5,567 nucleotides of DNA, taken from NCBI GenBank assembly GCA_025965815.1, contig JAOPWF010000386.1, forward strand, positions 1-5,567. Direction: 5' to 3'. Shown piece after piece: positions 1-4,538 of the stretch (within the stretch, counting starts at the first letter, position 1; the number at the start of each line of letters is the position of its first letter). Below the pieces are notes generated by a model. That model had not been told where the DNA came from and did not search any database. It saw only the letters and a list, made by a program, of their open reading frames with translations. This DNA is from Mycobacterium sp. (GTDB taxonomy: Bacteria > Actinomycetota > Actinomycetes > Mycobacteriales > Mycobacteriaceae). A program made the translations under genes and the position numbers.

Positions 1-734
1 TGGCCTGTGGTGGGTCGGCGGTCCCGGTGTCGTTGATGAAGGCGTTCGAGGAGCGGCACGGCGTCCAGATCCGGCAACTGTGGGGGATGACCGAGACCTC
101 CCCGGTGGCGACCATGGCCTGGCCGCCGCCCGGCACGCCCGAGGACGAGCACTGGTCGCTGCGGTCCACCCAGGGACGGCCCCTCTTCGGCGTCGAGGCG
201 CGCATCGTCGACGACGAGGGCAACCCACTGCCCAACGACGGCAAGGCGGTCGGCGAGCTCGAAGTGCGCGGGCCGTGGATCACCGGTGCCTACTATCGCG
301 GCCGCGACGAAGCCAAGTTCGCCAGCGGTTGGCTACGCACCGGCGACGTGGGCCGCATCGACCCGCTGGGCTACGTCACCTTGACCGACCGTGCCAAGGA
401 CGTGATCAAGTCCGGTGGCGAGTGGATCTCGTCGGTGGAACTGGAGAACCATCTGATCGCCCACCCGGCCGTCCTCGAGGCGGCCGTGGTCGGCGTGCCC
501 GACGACCGGTGGCAGGAACGCCCGCTGGCGGCGGTCGTGCTGCAGGAGGGTGCGGACGCCAGCGCGAAGGAGTTGCGGGACTTTCTGGCCGACAAGGTCG
601 TTCGATGGTGGCTGCCCGAGCGGTGGACGTTCATCGACCAGGTCCCGCGCACCAGCGTCGGCAAGTACGACAAGAAAACCATCCGGTCACGCCACGCCGA
701 CGACCAGTACGATGTGACCGAGGTCCGCGACTGA
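1..734 (+). CDS. AMP-forming fatty-acyl-CoA ligase (FadD/AlkK-like), C-terminal part, 5' end outside window
   Basis: This is the distal part of an ANL-superfamily acyl-CoA synthetase, which activates a carboxylic acid to its acyl-AMP and then to the CoA thioester. The reading frame is already open at base 3 (residues ACGGSAVP), so the GTG at 27 is internal and not the start. Visible family motifs are LWGMTET at 78-98 (adenylate-binding motif), GWLRTGD ending at 347, the hinge stretch DRAKDVIKSGGEWIS from 387, and VPRTSVGK with the catalytic lysine codon at 663-665. About 244 codons are present. Medium- and long-chain ligases usually have 500-560, so roughly half is missing. The tail from the WISS segment to KYDKK resembles AlkK-type medium-chain ligases. 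The gene converges on the SDR gene with only 5 nt between stop codons. The chain length or ring structure of the substrate cannot be read from this part. Confidence 0.93.
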   Translation, partial: ACGGSAVPVSLMKAFEERHGVQIRQLWGMTETSPVATMAWPPPGTPEDEHWSLRSTQGRPLFGVEARIVDDEGNPLPNDGKAVGELEVRGPWITGAYYRGRDEAKFASGWLRTGDVGRIDPLGYVTLTDRAKDVIKSGGEWISSVELENHLIAHPAVLEAAVVGVPDDRWQERPLAAVVLQEGADASAKELRDFLADKVVRWWLPERWTFIDQVPRTSVGKYDKKTIRSRHADDQYDVTEVRD

Positions 735-739
735 CCCTG

Positions 740-1147
740 TCAGGCAGGCAGATTCGCCGCGATGGTGTCGATGTCCCACGGCCCGTCGGTCTCGATGGTC
801 CGCACGTCGTGCCAGCCGGTCAGTTCGGAGATCGCGCCGCCCTGCACCGCGAACACCTTGCCGGTCAGTGAACACTCGTCGCTGGCCAGGTAGGCGACCA
901 GCGGCGAGATGTTGGCCAGGCTGAAGGCGTCGAACTCTCCCTCCGCGACCGCCGTCCCGCCTGCGGCCACGATCTCGGCGACGACGTCGTGCGCAGGACC
1001 GCTGTCGGCGCCGCTGCCGTCGTAGCTGCCACCGAGGTCGTTGACGACGACCGAGGCCCCCTCCCTGGCGAACAGCAGCGCGTGTTCGCGGCCGATACCG
1101 CGCCCGGCGCCGGTGATGACGCCGATCTTGCCTGCAAGTGCACTCAT
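740..1147 (-). CDS. Short-chain dehydrogenase/reductase with a large internal in-frame deletion (probably non-functional)
   Basis: The 135-codon frame begins as a classical SDR of the mycobacterial beta-hydroxyacyl-CoA dehydrogenase type. The nucleotide-binding TGAGRGIG is at residues 12-19, and VVVNDLGG at 33-40 ends the second beta strand. At residues 68-72 (bases about 932-946) it jumps from the GGTAVA segment, which normally ends beta-3, to EFDAFSLANISPLVAYLAS, which normally lies near residue 220-230. The ending (TGKVFAVQGG, then a Trp-rich tail) is family-like. Missing are the NNAG motif, the catalytic Ser and the YxxxK pair. Relatives have about 285-305 residues, so roughly 150-160 codons are gone without loss of frame. 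The ATG at 1147 is supported by AAAGGA at 1153-1158, 5 nt upstream. It is the last gene of the minus-strand run. The intact ancestor would have oxidised a 3-hydroxyacyl-CoA; as it stands it should not catalyse. Confidence 0.85.
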   Translation of the reverse strand: MSALAGKIGVITGAGRGIGREHALLFAREGASVVVNDLGGSYDGSGADSGPAHDVVAEIVAAGGTAVAEGEFDAFSLANISPLVAYLASDECSLTGKVFAVQGGAISELTGWHDVRTIETDGPWDIDTIAANLPA

Positions 1148-1152
1148 GAGTT

Positions 1153-1158
1153 TCCTTT
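1153..1158 (-). promoter_or_regulatory. Ribosome binding site of the SDR gene
   Basis: On the minus strand AAAGGA lies 5 nt before the ATG at 1147, inside the 14-nt gap after the MaoC stop codon. It fixes the SDR start and shows that the start region is intact although the coding region has lost its centre. Confidence 0.6.
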
Positions 1159-1161
1159 GAG

Positions 1162-2025
1162 TCAGTCGGCCACGACGGCGAGGCCGTCGGTGAGGACAAG
1201 GTCTGCGCCGCGGCCGGTTTCGAACGCGTAGGTGGTGGCACGGTCGGCGGAGCCGGTGCACCACATGCGGGTTTCCAGATCGTCGCCAGGGATCACCATC
1301 TTCGAGAATCGGACGGCGAACCGTTTCAGCCGGCTCACATCCGAGCCGCCCACTTCCCTCAGCACCGCCCACGATGCGAACGCCATGGTGCACAACCCGT
1401 GCGCGATGATTCCGGGCAGCCCCGCGCTCTTGGCGATCTCGTCGTCGAGGTGGATCGGCATCGGATCCCCGGCGGCCGGTGAATAGCGGAATGTCTGATC
1501 GTCGTCCACGTGTTGGCTGACCTTGGCCAGCGGTGCCGGACCGTGCAGCGCATCGTCGAACTTGTGCGGCGGCGAAAGCTCGCCGACCTTCTTGCCTGCG
1601 TCGAAGCCGCGGAAGAAGACCGTCACGTACTGCTCGTTGACAAGTTCGCCGTCCTCGGTCCGGCACTCCAGCAGGATGGCGGCCCTGGTTCCCTTCTCCA
1701 GGCCCTCGTATCCGATCATCTTGGCGCGGGATACCAGCCTGTCGTCCGGCGCGATGGGGCGGTGGAAGTGGAAGTCCTGCTCTCCGTGTACAACTCGCGG
1801 GATCAGCTCGACCGGCACCACTTCCACGGCGGGGGTCATGAGTGACTCGAAGACCGGGACGATGCCGAACACAGGCGGCGCGGCATCGCCGGCGAGGTGC
1901 GCCGGGATCGGATCGTTGGTGGCGTTCGCGTACTCGACGATGCGCTCGCGGGTGACCGTGAACCGGTCTTCGTCGGTCCAGACGTCCAGAGCGGCGTCGT
2001 CGAACTTCGGGTCGGTGTCGGTCAT
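1162..2025 (-). CDS. Two-hotdog MaoC-family enoyl-CoA hydratase (R-specific hydratase 2 type)
   Basis: This 287-residue protein has the double-hotdog layout. An N-terminal FAS1-like dehydratase half (about 10-140) contains the HGEQDFHFHRPI segment at 80-91. A C-terminal MaoC half (about 155-285) holds the hydratase-2 signature GDPMPIH at 186-192, followed by LPGIIAHGL at 203-211. Asp187 and His192 occupy the positions of the catalytic Asp/His pair. The usual Asn of GDxNPxH is Met189 here. The family hydrates 2-enoyl-CoA to (R)-3-hydroxyacyl-CoA in the cytosol, and mycobacterial relatives act on fatty-acyl or steroid side-chain CoA esters. The length is normal and the frame unbroken. ATG at 2025 is preferred because it forms a TGATG overlap with the SRPBCC stop; GTG at 2028 is one codon longer. 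No clear ribosome binding site is seen, so translation probably depends on coupling to the now broken upstream gene. Confidence 0.9.
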   Translation of the reverse strand: MTDTDPKFDDAALDVWTDEDRFTVTRERIVEYANATNDPIPAHLAGDAAPPVFGIVPVFESLMTPAVEVVPVELIPRVVHGEQDFHFHRPIAPDDRLVSRAKMIGYEGLEKGTRAAILLECRTEDGELVNEQYVTVFFRGFDAGKKVGELSPPHKFDDALHGPAPLAKVSQHVDDDQTFRYSPAAGDPMPIHLDDEIAKSAGLPGIIAHGLCTMAFASWAVLREVGGSDVSRLKRFAVRFSKMVIPGDDLETRMWCTGSADRATTYAFETGRGADLVLTDGLAVVAD

Positions 2026-2457
2026 CACGCGGCCGCCAGCGCTTCGAGTTGCCGCAGCGACGCGTCAAGCTGCTTGGCGCCAGCCGTCTCGACGCCTTTT
2101 CCCAAGACGCCCTTGATCATCGCGCGCTGGAAGTCGCCCGACACGGTGAAGCCCGAGCCGTCACGGGTCGGCGTGACGGTGAACTCGAATCAGCACTTGA
2201 CGCCCGCCATACTGGTGCCGGACATCGCCAGCCGGGACGGAGCCGCCATCTCTTCGACGCACCTCGATCCTATTGGCCATGCCGAGCATCACGATCTTGG
2301 CCACCAGCCGGGTGCCCGGTGTCAGGGCTGCCGGGGGATCTTCCAGCCACTTCTCGTGGATGGTGAACCACTTATCCCAGTTCGCCAGGTCGGCGACGGT
2401 CGACCACAGCGCCTCCGGCGCTGCGGCAGGGTGTTTGGTGGCCTCGATGTGGCCCAT
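2025..2457 (-). pseudogene. SRPBCC-family (polyketide cyclase/START-like) protein, frameshifted and with an in-frame stop
   Basis: The start MGHIEATKHPAAAPEALW, then WDKWFTIHEKWLEDPPAAL and GTRLVAKIVMLGMANRIE, is a clear SRPBCC beginning (residues 1-64). SRPBCC proteins form a helix-grip cavity that binds hydrophobic ligands. After the GAG codon at 2263-2265 the homology moves to another frame: VEEMAAPSRLAMSGTSMAG from 2258 downward, later FEFTVTPTRDGSGF and a tail ending LEALAAA at 2027. Only four bases (2259-2262) sit where six are expected for the usual IEWTVE, a net loss of 2 nt. The second frame also has TGA at 2190-2192 between KC and FEF. The start frame stops at 2161, giving a 98-residue product without the C-terminal helix. 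The total of 433 nt fits an ancestral 435 nt. The ATG lies 2 nt after the thiolase stop, and the terminal TGA overlaps the MaoC start. Confidence 0.85.
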
Positions 2458-2459
2458 GG

Positions 2460-3653
2460 TCAGCGCTCGGCCCGTTGGTAGGCGGTGACGACGGAGGCGC
2501 CGCCCAGGCCGATGTTGTGCTGCAGCGCCGCGCTCACGTTGTCCACCTGACGCTTGTCGGCGGTGCCGCGTAGCTGCCACGTGAGCTCGGCGCATTGCGC
2601 AAGGCCGGTGGCGCCCAATGGATGTCCCTTGGAGATCAGGCCGCCGGACGGGTTGACCACCCAGCGCCCGCCGTAGGTGGTGTCGTCGTTGTCGACGAGC
2701 TTGGGCGCCTCGCCTTCACCGCACAGGCCCAGCGCCTCGTAGAGCAGCAGCTCGTTGGCGGAGAAGCAGTCATGCAGCTCGATCACCTGGAAATCTCCTG
2801 CGCCCAGTCCGGACTGGTCGTAGACCTGGCGTGCCGCTTGAACGTTCATGCCGTAGCCGACGATGTTGCGTGCGCTGCCGTCGAAGGTGCTGGCGAAGTC
2901 GGTGGTCATGGCCTGGCCGACGATCTCCACGGCCTGGCCCGCGAGGTTGTGCTTCTCGACGAAGTCCTCGCTGGCCAAAATCGCTGCACCGGAGCCGTCA
3001 GAGGTGGGGGAGCACTGCAGCTTGGTCAGCGGATCGGAGATCATCCGGGCGCCCAGGATGTCGTCGAGGCTGTACTCCTCCTGGAACTGGGCGTAGGGAT
3101 TGTTGACCGAATGCTTGTGGTTCTTGTAGCCGATCTTGGCGAAATGTTCTGCGGTGGTGCCGTATTTCTTCATGTGTTCGCGGCCGGCGGCGCCGAACAT
3201 CCACGGCGCGACGGGGAACGTCACCTCGTCGATCTCGGCCAGCGCCTGGACGTGCCTGCCCAGCGGTGGTTCCCGGTCGTTGGACCCGTCGGTGGACAGC
3301 GAGCCGGGCTGCATCTTCTCGAAACCGAGTGCGATGGCGCAATCAATCAGGCTGCCGCGCACCGCCTGTGCCGCCAGGAACAGCGCGGTGGATCCGGTCG
3401 AGCAGTTGTTGTTGACGTTGACGATGGGGATGCCGGTGAGGCCCAATTCGTAGAGTGCGCGCTGCCCGCAGGTGGAATCGCCGGAGACGTAGCCGACATA
3501 GCCCTGCTGCACTTCGGTGTAGTCGATGCCGGCGTCCTGCAGCGCCTTGGTCCCCGATTCGCGCGCCATGGCAGGGTAGTCCCACCCCTCGCGCCGGCCC
3601 GGCTTTTCGAACTTCGTCATTCCGACCCCGACGACGAATACTTTGTTCGGCAT
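2460..3653 (-). CDS. SCPx-type thiolase / 'lipid-transfer protein' (thiolase fold, steroid/fatty-acid catabolism family)
   Basis: This 397-residue protein belongs to the thiolase-fold group annotated as SCPx or lipid-transfer proteins (Ltp) in actinobacteria, which cleave acyl-CoA C-C bonds by thiolysis or retro-aldol chemistry in the cytosol. The nucleophile region NNNCSTGS is at 81-88 (Cys84), [10 protein letters not shown] at 292-301 (His294), and [14 protein letters not shown] at 337-350 (His344). The C-terminus has HNIGLGG at 379-385 where classical thiolases have a CxG loop with a second active cysteine; this is usual in the SCPx group. It lacks a C-terminal SCP2 sterol-carrier domain. 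Overall it resembles mycobacterial Ltp proteins of about 400 residues. The ATG at 3653 is chosen over the upstream GTG at 3668 because AAGGGA (3660-3665) lies 6 nt before it. It is the first gene of the run and its stop is 2 nt before the SRPBCC start. Thiolase versus aldolase activity is not decidable here. Confidence 0.92.
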   Translation of the reverse strand: MPNKVFVVGVGMTKFEKPGRREGWDYPAMARESGTKALQDAGIDYTEVQQGYVGYVSGDSTCGQRALYELGLTGIPIVNVNNNCSTGSTALFLAAQAVRGSLIDCAIALGFEKMQPGSLSTDGSNDREPPLGRHVQALAEIDEVTFPVAPWMFGAAGREHMKKYGTTAEHFAKIGYKNHKHSVNNPYAQFQEEYSLDDILGARMISDPLTKLQCSPTSDGSGAAILASEDFVEKHNLAGQAVEIVGQAMTTDFASTFDGSARNIVGYGMNVQAARQVYDQSGLGAGDFQVIELHDCFSANELLLYEALGLCGEGEAPKLVDNDDTTYGGRWVVNPSGGLISKGHPLGATGLAQCAELTWQLRGTADKRQVDNVSAALQHNIGLGGASVVTAYQRAER

Positions 3654-3659
3654 GAAACG

Positions 3660-3665
3660 TCCCTT
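3660..3665 (-). promoter_or_regulatory. Ribosome binding site of the SCPx-type thiolase gene
   Basis: AAGGGA on the minus strand lies 6 nt before the ATG at 3653. It decides between that ATG and the GTG at 3668: the GTG start would place this site inside the coding region. Confidence 0.6.
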
Positions 3666-3685
3666 CACCCACTGCCCATGTGGTC

Positions 3686-3717
3686 AGAAACGTACAACCC
3701 TGAATGTTTCTAGGCAA
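3686..3717 (-). promoter_or_regulatory. Candidate promoter of the thiolase run, with an overlapping inverted-repeat operator
   Basis: On the minus strand TTGCCT (3717-3712) and TACGTT (3694-3689) are 17 bp apart and could serve as -35 and -10 elements. They would place the transcript start near 3682, about 28 nt before the thiolase ATG. An inverted repeat with 8-bp arms (AGAAACGT at 3686-3693, ATGTTTCT at 3704-3711, one mismatched pair) fills the spacer and the -10 box. That is the usual placement of a repressor operator, and the TetR gene immediately upstream is the obvious candidate. The promoter boxes are modest matches; the repeat is seen directly. Confidence 0.4.
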
Positions 3718-3757
3718 GGACGGTCACCCGAGGGTGGTGGAGCGCGCGGCGTTCGGG

Positions 3758-4393
3758 TCAACCCTGTTCTTTGAGATCGGGACCGATCTCGCGCAGGTTC
3801 GCGCACGCTCGCCGCCACCGGCGCTGGGTGCGCTCTTCATCGCGGTCGACGAAGCTGGAGATGAGGATCCCGTGCAGCGCATCCATTGCGGTGTAGACGA
3901 AGTCGCGGATCTCCCGCTGCGCGGACTCGTCGGGCGTGGTCTGTGCGATCGCCACCAGCAGCGCGGTGTTGACGGCCGGCTCAACCTTGGCCATCTCTGC
4001 GGCGAGCGTGTCGTCCGTTCGTGCGGCAAGCCACAATTCGGCAGTGGCGACGAACAACGGCCCCTGGTGGACGTCCCAGATGAAGTCCAGGATCTGACCG
4101 GCGGGCTCCTCGCTGGCCATCAGCCGGCCGACATCGAGGATGGCCGACTCGATGCGGCGCTGAGCAAGGTGCTTGATCGCGGCGACCACGAGGTCGGTTT
4201 TGGACCCGAAGTGATGGACCTGTGCCCCACGTGTCAGGCCCGCGCGTTCGGCGACGCGGGGTGTGGTGGTGCCTGCGTACCCGTATTCGACGAGGCATTC
4301 GATCGCCGCGTCCAGCAGGCGGATGCGCGTCCGGGCGCTCCGCTCTTCCTGGGTGCGTCGGGGCGGTTTGACCCCCTTCCCACTGGTCGGCAT
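3758..4393 (-). CDS. TetR-family transcriptional repressor
   Basis: The 211-residue protein has a basic N-terminal arm followed by a TetR DNA-binding domain. RIRLLDAAIECLVEYGYAG is at about 23-41, and the helix-turn-helix TTPRVAERAGLTRGAQVHHF spans 43-62, followed by GSKTDLVVAAI. The C-terminal helical part (about 75-205) would bind a ligand and dimerise; such ligands are often acyl-CoAs in regulators next to catabolic genes. The recognition helix (LTRGAQVHHF) does not resemble the one I recall for KstR (VAVGTLYRYF), so this looks like a separate local regulator. It ends 104 bp before the thiolase start on the same strand and is divergent from the reductase-like gene, so it could control both. 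The ATG at 4393 is preferred: it starts just before the basic arm, and AGGG lies about 9 nt upstream. Target and ligand are inferred only from position. Confidence 0.92.
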   Translation of the reverse strand: MPTSGKGVKPPRRTQEERSARTRIRLLDAAIECLVEYGYAGTTTPRVAERAGLTRGAQVHHFGSKTDLVVAAIKHLAQRRIESAILDVGRLMASEEPAGQILDFIWDVHQGPLFVATAELWLAARTDDTLAAEMAKVEPAVNTALLVAIAQTTPDESAQREIRDFVYTAMDALHGILISSFVDRDEERTQRRWRRACANLREIGPDLKEQG

Positions 4394-4395
4394 GA

Positions 4396-4408
4396 GTAGG
4401 CACCCTAC
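4396..4408 (-). promoter_or_regulatory. Short inverted repeat over the tetR ribosome binding region
   Basis: GTAGG and CCTAC flank three bases and end 2 nt from the tetR ATG. In the transcript the stem would include the AGGG that is the likely ribosome binding site. It could be an autoregulatory operator or a small translation-limiting hairpin. With 5-bp arms a chance occurrence is possible. Confidence 0.25.
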
Positions 4409-4498
4409 CTGTTGCATGCACATATGAATGTAAGTTGGGTTCGGTATCGCAGTTGGCGGATTCCCTCCGCACCCATCCGCCATTCGTGTAGATCTAAA

Positions 4499-4512
4499 TA
4501 GAACGTGTTCTA
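4499..4512. promoter_or_regulatory. KstR-type operator (14-bp perfect palindrome)
   Basis: The site reads TAGAAC-GT-GTTCTA: two perfectly complementary 6-bp arms around a 2-bp centre. It matches every fixed position of TnnAACnnGTTnnA, the consensus for KstR, the TetR-type repressor of cholesterol and steroid catabolism in mycobacteria and rhodococci. It ends 26 nt before the ATG at 4539, where a bound repressor would block transcription start. AT-rich hexamers that could act as a -10 (TAGATC at 4489, TAAATA at 4495) abut or overlap it. It is about 106 bp from the tetR start, so an effect on tetR is possible but less direct. Confidence 0.72.
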
Positions 4513-4526
4513 GTCCGCTCGGTATC

Positions 4527-4533
4527 AGGAGGA
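4527..4533 (+). promoter_or_regulatory. Strong ribosome binding site of the reductase-like gene
   Basis: AGGAGGA lies 5 nt before the ATG at 4539. It is near-ideal complementarity to the 16S rRNA tail and fixes the start. It is the strongest such site in the window. Confidence 0.75.
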
Positions 4534-4538
4534 ACGCC

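Noticed and set aside
740..2068. A single 442-codon minus-strand frame that could be read as a MaoC-SDR fusion
   Set aside because: Its first two thirds are out of frame with MaoC and carry no domain. Only the end is the SDR, which has its own ATG and ribosome binding site.
2595..3713. Plus-strand open frame of 372 codons opposite the thiolase
   Set aside because: It is the antisense of a thiolase with all catalytic motifs. Its own translation has no recognisable domain and reflects GC-biased third codon positions.
3725..3736. CACCC-GA-GGGTG hairpin after the tetR stop as a terminator
   Set aside because: The 2-nt loop is too tight, the stem is only 5 bp and no T-run follows on either strand.
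3758..4393. The idea that the local TetR is KstR itself
   Set aside because: Its N-terminal domain and recognition helix differ from KstR as I recall it, and its best operator candidate (3686-3711) does not match the KstR consensus.
4413..4426. TGCATGCA and CATATG palindromes upstream of tetR
   Set aside because: Each is symmetric only over its core, with no extended dyad. They resemble restriction-site-like chance palindromes.
4455..4481. GGCGGA/TCCGCC and GCGGA/TCCGC inverted repeats in the divergent region
   Set aside because: The short GC-rich arms share bases in competing pairings and are expected by chance at this base composition.
4441..4526. TCGGTATC repeated at 4441-4448 and 4519-4526
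   Set aside because: It is an 8-bp direct repeat 78 bp apart with no further copies and no promoter relation. Chance is sufficient.
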